Shown here: positions 34,291 to 43,950 of the stretch, piece after piece
Layout of the letters: each line of letters starts with the position of its first letter
How positions within the stretch are numbered: position 1 is the first letter of the stretch
NCBI RefSeq assembly: GCF_001070855.1
Contig: NZ_JVLH01000003.1
Location: forward strand, 1-64,000
Source: Trueperella pyogenes
GTDB taxonomy: Bacteria; Actinomycetota; Actinomycetes; Actinomycetales; Actinomycetaceae
Length of the DNA stretch: 64,000 nt
Direction: 5' to 3'
Notes under the pieces: generated by a model
The model's database searches: none
Told to the model about the DNA's origin: nothing
Seen by the model: the letters and a program-made list of their open reading frames with translations, nothing else
Made by a program: the position numbers and the translations under genes

Positions 34291-35259
34291 ATGAATACGC
34301 GCACTCGTGGATATCTCATTACGATCCTCGCCTCAATTGCCTGGGGCTTCTCGGGAGTCTGTAGTGAATTCCTGATGAAGGATTATGGCGCGAACCCCTA
34401 TTGGCTCACCGCGATCCGAATGCTTCTTGCCGCACCGACTACGATGGGCTTCCTTCTCTTTAAAGACCGAGGTTTCTCCGCCTTGCACAAAAGCCTCCTG
34501 CGAAACCGTCGTTCCTACCTGCCGATGGTGATTTATTCGGTTCTCGGACTAGCAGGCAGTCAATTGACCTACGTGGTCGCGATCGGCTATTCCAATGCGG
34601 GAACGGCAACGGTTATTGAATTCCTTGGCCCCATCCTGATTGTCGTTTTCGTCTGTATCACCGTACGCCGTCTTCCGAAATACACCGAGCTCTTTGCCAT
34701 TACTTTTGCTTTATTGGGCACCTTTATTCTGGCAACCCACGGGAAGATCGACTCTCTGGCTATTTCCACCGATGCCTTGTACTGGGGTCTTGCCAGCGCG
34801 ATCGGTTTCGCTCTCTACACGCTGATCCCCGTCAAACTCATCCGCCATTACGGCAGCGAGCTGGTCGTTGCTTATGGCTTCATCATTGGCGGGATTATTT
34901 TGGGGCTCGGTGTTCGAGTCTGGTCCTACTCCATCAAGTGGGATTTCATGTCGGTGATGGCCATGGCCGGACTGGTCTTAGTTGGCACAACCTTCGCATT
35001 CACGCTGTTCCTGCAGGGAGTCGGCGATATCGGCCCGGTACGCGCAAGTCTCATTTCCTGCCTTCAGCCAATTTCCGCAACTTTCTTTTCGTTCCTTCTT
35101 GTTGGGACCCATTTCACGCTTATCGATATCGCAGGTATGGCTTTAATTCTGGCAGGCGTTATTATTGTCAGTCTCAAGGATCTTATTTCCGCAAAGCGAC
35201 AGGATCGTCGTTCTTCTACCGCAACGAGCGACGAAAAGGCAACATCAGAGGGGAAGTGA
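34291..35259 (+). CDS. EamA/DMT-family transporter
   Basis: A 322-residue drug/metabolite transporter with ten predicted TM helices in two EamA repeats. The N-terminal SIAWGFSGVCSEFLMKDYG and the second-half LVGTTFAFTLFLQGVGDIGP with ISCLQPISATFFSFLL are typical. AAGGA precedes the ATG. Its stop codon abuts the ATG of the HSP90-like gene with no gap, so the two are co-transcribed. Substrates of such carriers are often amino acids or metabolites; none can be named here. Confidence 0.88.
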   Translation: MNTRTRGYLITILASIAWGFSGVCSEFLMKDYGANPYWLTAIRMLLAAPTTMGFLLFKDRGFSALHKSLLRNRRSYLPMVIYSVLGLAGSQLTYVVAIGYSNAGTATVIEFLGPILIVVFVCITVRRLPKYTELFAITFALLGTFILATHGKIDSLAISTDALYWGLASAIGFALYTLIPVKLIRHYGSELVVAYGFIIGGIILGLGVRVWSYSIKWDFMSVMAMAGLVLVGTTFAFTLFLQGVGDIGPVRASLISCLQPISATFFSFLLVGTHFTLIDIAGMALILAGVIIVSLKDLISAKRQDRRSSTATSDEKATSEGK

Positions 35260-37053
35260 ATGTCGACATTCCAAGTGGACCTCAGAGGGATGGTTGACCT
35301 TCTCTCCCGAAACCTATATTCCGGTCCGCGCGTATACATTCGCGAACTCCTCCAAAATGGCCTCGACGCTATTGAGGCCCGCAGTGCACTGGACCCTGAC
35401 TGCCCGCGTCGCGTCACCATCACAATTGAAGGGCGCACCCTGAAGTGCCGCGATAGCGGAATCGGACTCACAGAACAGGAAGCTGCGGGACTGCTCTCAA
35501 CTATTGGCGCCTCATCAAAACGTGATGAATTAGGAATGGCTCGCAGTGATTTCCTAGGCCAGTTCGGTATCGGCATGCTCTCATGCTTCATGATTTCCGA
35601 CTCAATCACCGTTTACTCGCGTTCGGCTAAGTCTCCCGACTCCCCCACCGTGATCTGGGAAGGGAAGACGGAAGGCACCTACACCACACAGCCCCTCCCG
35701 GCCTCGGACCCCCACAACTTGGGTGAAGCCGGTACCGAAGTGGTTCTCGAGGCCCACCCCGGCGAGCCCTGGATCGATCCTGATACCGTGCGAGCCCTGG
35801 TCGACGAATTCGCCTCGCTTCTTCCGATTTCAATTGAAGTACGTTCCGATTCCGCGTCAACTTTCCATGGGAATGAGACGCCGGTATGGGAACTGGAGCC
35901 TTCGCAGCAACAGCAGTGGTGCGATGAGCATCTTGCCTCCTCAGGGATGGACATTATCCCCATCGATGTTCCCGCCGCCGGAGTCAAAGGTATCGCGGTT
36001 GTTTCGCAGCGCCCGAATACGCTCTCCAGCTCCAACCACACGGTATATGCAAAGAAGATGCTGGTGTCGCGAACCTGCGAAGGAATCGTTCCGCAGTGGG
36101 CGTATTTCGTTCGTTTCATTGGGAATGCAAACTACTTGCGATTGACCGCCTCCCGCGAGCAGCTCAGCGACGATGAGCTCTTGGAAAACACCCGCGAGGC
36201 TATTGGAAGTGAGATTCGCGCCTGGCTCGAGGAAATGGCCGAACACTCACCTTCGCGTTTTAACGAGTTCATTTCCACCCATGCGATGGGATTGCGTGCC
36301 GTCGCTATGCGCGACCCTTACATGCTTGACCTCACCGCGCGTTATGTTCCCATGGAAAGCACAGTCGGAGCCGCTCCCATACTGACGCTCCTCTCCTTAG
36401 AGGAGACAATCCGCTACACGCGTACCGTCGATCAGTACCGAGCCTTAGCCGATGTCGCCGCCTCACAGTCCATAGTCTTGGTGAATGCGGGCTATGCCTA
36501 CGACGAAGAGCTCATCAATGCGCTGATGACGGATCCCCGTTACTCAACCTTGGCGCAGAAACTTCAATTGGTCGATCCCTCAGAGCTGCTCGACGCCTTC
36601 GAAGAATGTAGTTTGTCAGAGCAGGCCGAGGCCATGGACCTCATGCTGCTCGCTGCAGAGGCGATCGACCCCTCTGATTGCGAAGTGGTGCTGCGCCGGT
36701 TCACACCAATCACTCTGCCGGCACTCTACCTGCCCGACCCAGACTTCGCGGAACGCCACGTTCAGCGCAATTCTCAGGCTCAGGCCTCGAAACTGTGGGC
36801 GGGAATCATGGGGGTTACCGATCCCTTCGCAAATTCCAAGCCGCCCAGACTGGTACTGAATCGTTCGAATTCATTGGTGACGCGATTGATCGTGGCAAGC
36901 AGCTCCCCGCAAACCGCCGTCAGTGTCCTGCGCGGACTCTACGTCCAGAGCCTCTTGGCGGGACGTCAAACTTTGGGGCCCAAAGAAAGGGCTTGGGCGG
37001 CACAGCTCCTCGGCTCACTACTCGATTCTGCACTCGGCACAGCCGACAACTAA
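35260..37053 (+). CDS. HSP90-family (GHKL) ATPase, not canonical HtpG
   Basis: A 597-residue HSP90-like protein. The GHKL nucleotide site is complete: ELLQNGLDAI (29-38, Glu29 and Asn33), RDSGIGLT (64-71), IGASSKRD and GQFGIGMLSCF (101-111). A middle-domain motif RLTASREQLSDDELLENTR matches the catalytic-loop region of HSP90. After that the protein diverges from HtpG and lacks the usual C-terminal dimer domain sequence. Its ATG follows the EamA stop directly, and the second large repeat protein starts 26 bases after its end. Actinobacterial genomes carry such short HSP90 proteins next to repeat proteins. Clients and function are unknown. Confidence 0.88.
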   Translation: MSTFQVDLRGMVDLLSRNLYSGPRVYIRELLQNGLDAIEARSALDPDCPRRVTITIEGRTLKCRDSGIGLTEQEAAGLLSTIGASSKRDELGMARSDFLGQFGIGMLSCFMISDSITVYSRSAKSPDSPTVIWEGKTEGTYTTQPLPASDPHNLGEAGTEVVLEAHPGEPWIDPDTVRALVDEFASLLPISIEVRSDSASTFHGNETPVWELEPSQQQQWCDEHLASSGMDIIPIDVPAAGVKGIAVVSQRPNTLSSSNHTVYAKKMLVSRTCEGIVPQWAYFVRFIGNANYLRLTASREQLSDDELLENTREAIGSEIRAWLEEMAEHSPSRFNEFISTHAMGLRAVAMRDPYMLDLTARYVPMESTVGAAPILTLLSLEETIRYTRTVDQYRALADVAASQSIVLVNAGYAYDEELINALMTDPRYSTLAQKLQLVDPSELLDAFEECSLSEQAEAMDLMLLAAEAIDPSDCEVVLRRFTPITLPALYLPDPDFAERHVQRNSQAQASKLWAGIMGVTDPFANSKPPRLVLNRSNSLVTRLIVASSSPQTAVSVLRGLYVQSLLAGRQTLGPKERAWAAQLLGSLLDSALGTADN

Positions 37054-37079
37054 TTCTCCAACGCTCGGAAGGACCTCCC

Positions 37080-40000
37080 ATGCCAAACGCTGAAGACGTA
37101 CGCGAACTCCTCGACTACACCTCCCAGCTTCCATGGGGACCGGCGCGTAGTAGCCAAGTCGCACAGGCGGTTGTCTGGGCGGACGCACTGGAGGGCGAGG
37201 CTGAATTGCAGATCGATGCCTACCTCGCTCTGACTTTGTCCTATCAGCAGGGCAATGAAGAATGGAAGGCACTGGCTCCGGTCTCACTCCTTCTGAGCCG
37301 CTTTGAAAAGAACTCAGTGGACTTTACTCCCGAACAGACCGAAGAACTCGCATGGCTTTTCAAGAGTGCGGTGGCCGCTGCAGGCCGAAACCCTGCGGTC
37401 TCGATTGACCAAATTGATGAACTGATTACCTCGCTTGCGACCTTCGTATCGGGCCAGGGGTTTTCGATGCACGCAGTTCACGGAGTACGCGCAATGGTTG
37501 GCTTGCGAACTGGGCGTCTGGATGACGCCCGCGAAGCACTGACCTTGTGGCGCTCTACGCCGAGCGATCAGATTAGCGATTGCGAAGGCTGCGACCCCAT
37601 GAAGCAGATTAACGAGGCCGTCGCCCGCAAGGATTGGGAACGTGCAGTAGCTACCGCAATGCCGCTTTTCGACGAGGAGGGCGCCTGCGGAGCTCAGCCC
37701 CACGGAATCCGAGCCAAAGCAATGATCCCGCTGCTAATGTCGGGGCGTCCCGAGGCCGCGTGGGAAGCGCATATTCGCTCCTACCGGCACCACCGCGGTG
37801 TTGCCAACAGCATCGATTACATCGGGTTACATCTCGAATACCTCGTGCGTTCAGGACGCTGGCAACGCGCCTTAGAGATTCTGCGAGACAGTATCGGCAT
37901 GACCTCTTCTCTTGAGAGTGCGTCGCTTCTTGCCGATTATCTTCCGGCTGCTGCGCTGACGGCTATCGAGGCCACACGACGCGGCCACGGCAATGAACCT
38001 TTTGGAGCCCTGTGCACCGGCCAGTCGCAGTGGTGCCAGGGACCACAGCTCGATGTCAATACTCCTCTTTCCGAGACCGCCGCAAAGCTCTCGCAGTGGG
38101 CATTGGATGTTGCTTCTCTCTTTGATCAGCGTAACGGGAATGACTACTACACTCGTTTAGTGCGTGAGATTCTTGAGGCTGGACCAGTCGACGAACAGGC
38201 AGAAACACGCGCGCAGGGCGAGTGGCAGTTGGAGCTGGTTGGTGAGCGCGAGACGATGCCCGATCCTCTGTCAACTATCGAAGGTGAAGACTTGCCCGCG
38301 CAGCGGGTGTCATCCCGCAGTGCTCGCGCACAGGCCGAGACCATTGACCAGTCAAACCCCTATCCACCCATTGACTATTCACTGCCTCCTTTGCCGACGT
38401 CGATGCAAGAGGCTTTTGATCGCTACGCTGCACAGACAGATGTCATCGGCTACAACGTGGAGACCAATCTTTTGACAGATTGGTGTCTGGTCAACACCTT
38501 GGATGTCGATGAGCTGCAGTTTGACGAAAACGATCCTCAAGCGGCTCTTTCCTTTGCGAGTTTTTCGAAAACTCTTCTGTCTTTGCGTAAAGAGCACGAG
38601 AAGTTTGAGTCCGTCTATGAGCGAGTAGCGCCAGTTATTCATTCAATGCCTGAAGGCACTCCCCTACATACGCCCGGTTTCTTCGCGAGGATTTTCGGGC
38701 GTTCGCAGGCCTCCTTCAGTCGCAAGGAGCTGACTACCACGCAGCTGGAATTACTGCGGTATTCCTGCGAGCTCGATCGCTACTCATGGCTCGGTATGGA
38801 TGCGCCAAGCGACCTTCAAAAGAACGCAGTGGCGCTATGCGACGCTTTCGTCTCTCAAATTGCTTCCATGACGTCAACACTGAACCGAGGTGCAACGAAG
38901 GCCGAGGATATTGCAGCAATCATTGATTGCCTGTGCACCTGTGGCGAAATCTTCCTTGATTCAGAGAAATCAAAGCAAGCACTCAATGCCCTTCACACGA
39001 TCGAATCCCTCAAACCCGCTTGCCTGCACAGTGGTACCAGCGAGTCAGCATTCATGCGCACTCTTAGCCTAGAGGGTGCACAGCTTTACCTTGAAATCGA
39101 CGACTACCGTCGAGCTGCTCAGCTGGCTGACAAGGCTCTGCGTTTAGAGACTCACTGCGACCCCTACACGGCTTTCTTTGCTCGATTGATCATCTGTACT
39201 GCCAGCATCAAGGCCTACGAATCAGCCGAGGCTGTTTCTCAAGCATTGCGCCTGAGTGAAATCATCACGCGCACACCGCTGCGATCCTTGGGATTGTCTG
39301 CCGCGACAATCATCTCGGATGCATTCGAAGGTGTACACCGTATCGAAGAAGCAATTGAGCTTCTCGAGCAAACCATTTCTCGGGCAGGTGATTCCTCCTT
39401 CGCCCGACTTCTGACAGCGCTCATTCGTCTGACCCTGGCAAGCTACTACCTGTCCATCGACCAGGACGAAGAAGCCTACGAAGCCGCAATGGAGGCCATT
39501 GACCCACTCGTCGCAAGCGGTAACCTTCGCACTGCCTCGCGCGCGGGATCACTAGCCAACGATGCCGCAAAGCGACTGCACGATCGTCCCAAGCGACTAG
39601 CCGCGATCGAGCGCGCTCTTGAGATCGCAAAAGAGTTCAAGGCTCCTCACGATGTCATTGCTCTGACTCGAATGGCTGCAAAGGCTTACGTCGACACCCC
39701 AACGGGGAAGGTGTCGGAAGCCGATAAAGAACGTGCCCTTCAAGCTGTAGATGCCGGATCCACGTGGCTCGATTCCTTCACTGAGCAAATAGATCCTCAG
39801 GAGATGACTTTCCTCCGTGCTGGAATTACCTACATTAAGGGATGGGTGTACATGACATCCCACGATCACTATCCGGCAATTCCACTTCTTCAAGAAGCTT
39901 TCGCTCTCCAAAAAGAGATCAAGGACGCCGAAAACTATGTCTTCCCACTGGCTGCCCTTTCTCAGTGCTATTCCGAACTTGGAGACACTGATGCGCTGCA

Positions 40001-40115
40001 CAATCTGCTGATCGAAGTGAAGGAAACTATTAAGACCACTTCCCTCCACTCTGGAAAGCTCCGCACTCTTGCCCGCGAGATCGAGAAGGAACTCAGCGGC
40101 CAAGACGAAGCATGA
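37080..40115 (+). CDS. Large TPR-like repeat protein, paralogue B
   Basis: A 1011-residue paralogue of the protein at 30659-33691, almost equal in length and collinear from MPNAEDVREL onward, with the same conserved cysteines (Cys168, Cys171 and Cys203) and the CTGQSQWCQGP block. Divergence is greatest in the central part (about 350-620) and less in the N-terminal 340 residues. The start at 37080 has GGAAGGAC upstream; the open frame of another 134 codons upstream overlaps the HSP90-like gene and is not coding. It lies 26 bases after that gene, so HSP90-like protein and repeat protein are made from one message. It is probably a scaffold or client adaptor. Confidence 0.82.
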   Translation: MPNAEDVRELLDYTSQLPWGPARSSQVAQAVVWADALEGEAELQIDAYLALTLSYQQGNEEWKALAPVSLLLSRFEKNSVDFTPEQTEELAWLFKSAVAAAGRNPAVSIDQIDELITSLATFVSGQGFSMHAVHGVRAMVGLRTGRLDDAREALTLWRSTPSDQISDCEGCDPMKQINEAVARKDWERAVATAMPLFDEEGACGAQPHGIRAKAMIPLLMSGRPEAAWEAHIRSYRHHRGVANSIDYIGLHLEYLVRSGRWQRALEILRDSIGMTSSLESASLLADYLPAAALTAIEATRRGHGNEPFGALCTGQSQWCQGPQLDVNTPLSETAAKLSQWALDVASLFDQRNGNDYYTRLVREILEAGPVDEQAETRAQGEWQLELVGERETMPDPLSTIEGEDLPAQRVSSRSARAQAETIDQSNPYPPIDYSLPPLPTSMQEAFDRYAAQTDVIGYNVETNLLTDWCLVNTLDVDELQFDENDPQAALSFASFSKTLLSLRKEHEKFESVYERVAPVIHSMPEGTPLHTPGFFARIFGRSQASFSRKELTTTQLELLRYSCELDRYSWLGMDAPSDLQKNAVALCDAFVSQIASMTSTLNRGATKAEDIAAIIDCLCTCGEIFLDSEKSKQALNALHTIESLKPACLHSGTSESAFMRTLSLEGAQLYLEIDDYRRAAQLADKALRLETHCDPYTAFFARLIICTASIKAYESAEAVSQALRLSEIITRTPLRSLGLSAATIISDAFEGVHRIEEAIELLEQTISRAGDSSFARLLTALIRLTLASYYLSIDQDEEAYEAAMEAIDPLVASGNLRTASRAGSLANDAAKRLHDRPKRLAAIERALEIAKEFKAPHDVIALTRMAAKAYVDTPTGKVSEADKERALQAVDAGSTWLDSFTEQIDPQEMTFLRAGITYIKGWVYMTSHDHYPAIPLLQEAFALQKEIKDAENYVFPLAALSQCYSELGDTDALHNLLIEVKETIKTTSLHSGKLRTLAREIEKELSGQDEA

Positions 40116-40178
40116 GGGGAAGACTTCACCTAACTGGGAAACGCTGACAACCCAGCTTCGTTCTTTGCCTCACTCTCG

Positions 40179-40196
40179 CAAAGTCCTAGGACTTTG
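40179..40196. promoter_or_regulatory. 18-bp perfect palindrome upstream of poxB
   Basis: CAAAGTCCTAGGACTTTG is fully self-complementary and lies 97 bases before the poxB start and about 60 bases after the repeat protein B stop. Having no loop, it suits an operator better than a terminator. Confidence 0.45.
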
Positions 40197-40292
40197 GTCG
40201 GTGTACGCTGGTTTTGTTCGGAGCAGATCGTGTTTATTGGGGCTGGACGCCCAGACTTCACGGAATGCTCACTCAAAGACCAAGGAGCGACT

Positions 40293-42035
40293 ATGAACGT
40301 TGCAGAGCAGCTTGTCTCCCAACTGATCGACGCTGGTGTCCACCGCGTCTACGGCATTGTTGGAGACTCACTCAACCCCATTGTCGATGCAATCCGCAAG
40401 TCTGGCGGCAGCAAGAAGGGCGGAATTGATTGGGTTCATGTCCGCCACGAAGAGGCCGCTGCTTTCGCTGCGGCCGCTGAAGCACAACTGACCGGAAAGC
40501 TTGCAGTTTGTGCAGGCTCGTGCGGACCGGGCAACCTTCACTTAATCAACGGGCTATACGATGCACAGCGCTCCGCTGCTCCCGTTCTGGCAATCGCCTC
40601 GCATATCCCCAGTGTTCAAATCGGCCAGATGTACTTCCAGGAGACCCACCCCGATCGCTTGTTTAATGAGTGCTCGGTTTACAACGAGATGATTTCCAGC
40701 GCCGAGCAGGCTCCGCGCGTCGTTAACGCTGCAATTCGTCACGCTGTTGAGCTTTCTGGCGTTTCAGTCATTAGCCTTCCCGGTGATGTCTCCGACCTGA
40801 AGGCAACTTCTCCTTCACCGAAATACGTGCCTTCCCGGCGGCCCGTATTGAGCCCTAATGAGGAAGACGTTCGTCAGCTCGCTGATGTTCTCAATCGCGC
40901 GAAGAAGGTTGCAATCTTTGCTGGCGCTGGTGTGGAGGGCGCTCATGACGAGGTCATCGAGCTCGCCGACGTTTTGAAGGCCCCGATTGGCCACACCCTG
41001 CGTGGCAAGGACTTCATCCAGTACGACAACCCCTTCGATGTGGGCATGACGGGCCTACTGGGTTACGGTGCAGCAGCTGAGGGCATGAATGATGCAGATG
41101 TCCTCATCATGCTGGGCACCGACTTCCCCTACGATCAATTCCTGCCTGACACCTTCACCGTCCAGGTCGAAAACCATCCGGAAAAGCTGGGACGCCGTAC
41201 CGATATTTCGCTCCCGATCCACAGTGACGTCAAGCCCCTGATCACAGCGCTCTTGCCGTTGCTCGATCGAGATCGTTCAGATGCTTTCCTTAAGGCCAAG
41301 GTGAAGAAGCACTCGAAGATCATGCACTCCCCCATTGGCGCTTACACGCGCAATGCGGAGCACATGAAACCGATTCACCCCGAGTACGCCGCTCACATCC
41401 TCAATGAGGTTGCATCAAAGGATGCGATCTTCACGGCTGACACGGGCATGTGCAATGTGTGGACCGCACGCTACATCGATCCACTTGGCACCCGTCGTCT
41501 CATCGGCTCTTTCTTACACGGTTCGATGGCCAATGCGCTTCCTCACGCAATCGGTGCGCAGGTTGCTTTCCCGAACCGTCAGGTTATCTCTGTTTCCGGC
41601 GATGGCGGCCTTTCGATGCTCCTTGGCGAGCTGGTAACCGCACGCATGTACAACCTGCCCATCAAGGTTGTTGTCTTCAACAACTCGACTCTGGGCATGG
41701 TGAAACTCGAGATGTTGGTAAACGGCCTGCCCGATTACGGCACCGATGTTCACGACGTGAACTACGCGGAAGTCGCAAGCGCAATTGGTTTGCACGGCGA
41801 GCGCGTCACCGAGCCGACTCGCTTGCGCGGAGCGCTCCAAGAGGCCTTCGCATACAACGGCCCCGCTTTGATCGAGGTCATGACCGATCCGAATGCGCTC
41901 TCACTTCCGCCTGAGATCCGTTCGGGACAGGTAATTGGTTTCGCGACCGCAATGAGCAAGATTGTCCTCAACCGCGGTGCTGGCGAAGCTGTCGCAATGG
42001 CAACTTCCAATATGCGTAATATTCCGCGCCTGTAA
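40293..42035 (+). CDS. poxB: Pyruvate oxidase/dehydrogenase (PoxB-like ThDP enzyme)
   Basis: A 580-residue ThDP- and FAD-dependent enzyme that decarboxylates pyruvate to acetate, passing electrons to quinone (PoxB) or oxygen. The catalytic Glu is in HVRHEEAAAFAAAAEA; the ThDP motif is VSGDGGLSMLLGE...FNNSTLGMVKLE; SCGPGNLHLINGLYDAQRS is typical of PoxB. AAGGAGC lies before the ATG at 40293. It is monocistronic: a long hairpin follows at 42079-42139. Acetolactate synthase is less likely given the closer PoxB-type motifs and the C-terminal tail, which resembles the lipid-activated tail of PoxB only loosely. Confidence 0.87.
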   Translation: MNVAEQLVSQLIDAGVHRVYGIVGDSLNPIVDAIRKSGGSKKGGIDWVHVRHEEAAAFAAAAEAQLTGKLAVCAGSCGPGNLHLINGLYDAQRSAAPVLAIASHIPSVQIGQMYFQETHPDRLFNECSVYNEMISSAEQAPRVVNAAIRHAVELSGVSVISLPGDVSDLKATSPSPKYVPSRRPVLSPNEEDVRQLADVLNRAKKVAIFAGAGVEGAHDEVIELADVLKAPIGHTLRGKDFIQYDNPFDVGMTGLLGYGAAAEGMNDADVLIMLGTDFPYDQFLPDTFTVQVENHPEKLGRRTDISLPIHSDVKPLITALLPLLDRDRSDAFLKAKVKKHSKIMHSPIGAYTRNAEHMKPIHPEYAAHILNEVASKDAIFTADTGMCNVWTARYIDPLGTRRLIGSFLHGSMANALPHAIGAQVAFPNRQVISVSGDGGLSMLLGELVTARMYNLPIKVVVFNNSTLGMVKLEMLVNGLPDYGTDVHDVNYAEVASAIGLHGERVTEPTRLRGALQEAFAYNGPALIEVMTDPNALSLPPEIRSGQVIGFATAMSKIVLNRGAGEAVAMATSNMRNIPRL

Positions 42036-42078
42036 GCCTGAGGGAGCTTTCTTAGTTTCCTCATAACGCTTCTTCTCC

Positions 42079-42139
42079 TTGACGAGGCCGTGGCTGGGTT
42101 GCGTGCACTTCTTCGCACACCCTGCCACGGCCTCGTCAA
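42079..42139 (+). terminator. poxB terminator
   Basis: TTGACGAGGCCGTGGC pairs perfectly with GCCACGGCCTCGTCAA (16 bp); the loop itself can form a GTGCG/CGCAC-type stem. No T run follows, but the stability is high. Confidence 0.7.
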
Positions 42140-42381
42140 TTAGGACAAAAGTCCCGAATCGCTTTTGGCACCCTTATCAAGAATTTCAACCAATAAACAC
42201 AGTTTTCCGCAGCTTAAAAACTATCGTCTTCATTCTTCCTAAAATCGTTATTTTCTTGCAGAAGCATACGATTGTGACAAATTGAGCTGGATTCGTAAAT
42301 AAATTCGGTTTTTTCCTTTTTTATGACGAAGGCGTCCTAAACTGAAAGTGTCACCGTGTCAGAATCAACTAAGGAATCACC
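42140..42381. other. Intergenic stretch before the molybdopterin fusion gene
   Basis: AT-rich and non-coding as far as can be seen. It should hold the promoter of the gene at 42382, whose ATG follows AAGGA. No clear -35/-10 pair or repeat could be assigned. Confidence 0.4.
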
Positions 42382-43950
42382 ATGTCGCACTCATTTATTG
42401 CAGTCGCGAATATCGTGAATGGCGTTGATCTAGATACCTTCCCCGCCTGGCTTCGAATTACCCACTTCATCAACTTCATCATGATGGGGTTCCTCATTCG
42501 ATCCGGCTGGGAAGTTCTAGCATCTCACCCGCGACTGTACTGGAATAACCACTGCACCCCCGGCTCTGAGTGGATTAAATTCACCAAGGACAAGGTTTCG
42601 ACCGTCCCCGGCGAGTTCACCGCTCGCGACGATCAGCGCAGTCTTCACCCGCTGATCTCCCTCCCCGGACGAGGCGAAATTGGACTCGGACGCGCATGGC
42701 ACGCCCTAGTTACCTCAATCTGGTTGCTCAACGGCTTTATCTACGTTGCTCTGCTTTTCGGAACCGGTCAGTGGCGCCGCATCGTCCCGACGTCATGGTC
42801 GATTTTCCCCGAGGCCTGGGAAAGCGCCAAGATCTACATGGGCTTGCAGATCCCTTCGATCGAGCACTTCCAGCCCTATGACGCACTGCAGAAGCTCATG
42901 TACTTCACAGTTGTCTTCATCGTTGCACCTTTGATGATCGCAACCGGACCGATCATGTCTCCAACCTTCGCAGGGCGCTTCCCCCGCTACGTCAAGCTCT
43001 TCCACAACCGTCAGACGGCACGTTCCATTCACTTCCTCGGAATGGCTTTCTACTGCGTGTTTGTGGTGATTCACGTGGCCCTGGTTTTCGTGGTTCACCC
43101 GCAGTACAACATCGCACACATGATGTTGGGCGAGAACTACAACGACATCACTGCAGCGCAATTCGCCCAAGCGGTGACGATGCTCATCCTTGGAATTGTT
43201 TTTGCAATCGCTCTTTGGATCGGCGCATCCTACTGGTCATTGAAAGATAAGCGCCGCGCACAGCGTCTGGTCTGGGGAGCAACCCAGCCTATCCGCTCGC
43301 TCACCCTCGACAAGATGCACTCTCGTCAGGTCAAGACTGGCACCTTCACCGAAGACGATATTTCGCCTTTCCACTGGGTAAACACTCGTCCCCCGACACG
43401 CGAACAATCCGAAGAATGGGTTGAAATGCGTGAACGCGGCTTCGAGGACTACCGCCTGGAGATCGGCGGTTTGGTCGAGGAAGAGAAGTCCTTCTCGATT
43501 GATGAGCTCAAGGCACTTGGCCACGTCACTAACATCACTATGCACACCTGCATGCAGGGATGGACTGGCATTGCAAAGTGGGAAGGGATCCGTTTGAAGG
43601 ACGTCTTAGCTTTGGTGAAGCCAACTGAGGGCGCACGCTACGTTATGGTCACCTCCTACGGACATGTGGGGCATATGTACGACGGCGGTCCGACAACTCC
43701 GTACTACGAGTGCCTAGAGCCTTCCATGGTTGACGATGATGAATGCATCCTCGCATGGGCAATGAACGGTGAGCCCCTGCCCGACGTTTACGGCGGTCCC
43801 CTGCGTCTGCGTGCTGATTCTCAGCACGGCTACAAGATGGTCAAGTGGGTTCACCGTATCGAATGGATCCACGACTACCACGATGTCGGTGATGGCCAGG
43901 GCGGTTCCCGTGAGGACTCCGGCCTGCAACACTTCGATGCGCGCGCATAA
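42382..43950 (+). CDS. Cytochrome b-type membrane protein fused to a sulfite-oxidase-like molybdopterin domain
   Basis: A 522-residue fusion. Residues 1-300 form a cytochrome b561-like membrane part with about five TM segments and candidate haem histidines (LRITHFINF, GRAWHALV, RSIHFLGMAF, VVIHVALVF). Residues 340-520 form an oxidoreductase molybdopterin-binding domain of the YedY/MsrP-sulfite oxidase superfamily; Cys390 in MHTCMQGWTG is the expected molybdenum ligand. In MsrP the two parts are separate subunits (MsrP/MsrQ) and the catalytic domain is exported; here one chain holds both. There is no Tat signal. Likely a quinone-linked reductase or dehydrogenase; substrate unknown. It needs molybdenum cofactor. 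Confidence 0.83.
   Translation: MSHSFIAVANIVNGVDLDTFPAWLRITHFINFIMMGFLIRSGWEVLASHPRLYWNNHCTPGSEWIKFTKDKVSTVPGEFTARDDQRSLHPLISLPGRGEIGLGRAWHALVTSIWLLNGFIYVALLFGTGQWRRIVPTSWSIFPEAWESAKIYMGLQIPSIEHFQPYDALQKLMYFTVVFIVAPLMIATGPIMSPTFAGRFPRYVKLFHNRQTARSIHFLGMAFYCVFVVIHVALVFVVHPQYNIAHMMLGENYNDITAAQFAQAVTMLILGIVFAIALWIGASYWSLKDKRRAQRLVWGATQPIRSLTLDKMHSRQVKTGTFTEDDISPFHWVNTRPPTREQSEEWVEMRERGFEDYRLEIGGLVEEEKSFSIDELKALGHVTNITMHTCMQGWTGIAKWEGIRLKDVLALVKPTEGARYVMVTSYGHVGHMYDGGPTTPYYECLEPSMVDDDECILAWAMNGEPLPDVYGGPLRLRADSQHGYKMVKWVHRIEWIHDYHDVGDGQGGSREDSGLQHFDARA

Noticed and set aside
35260-37053. Calling the HSP90-like gene htpG
   Set aside because: Nucleotide-site motifs match HSP90, but the C-terminal half departs from HtpG and the context is different.
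36678-37079. N-terminal 134-codon extension of repeat protein B
   Set aside because: It overlaps the HSP90-like gene in another frame, and homology with paralogue A begins only at 37080, where a ribosome site precedes the ATG.
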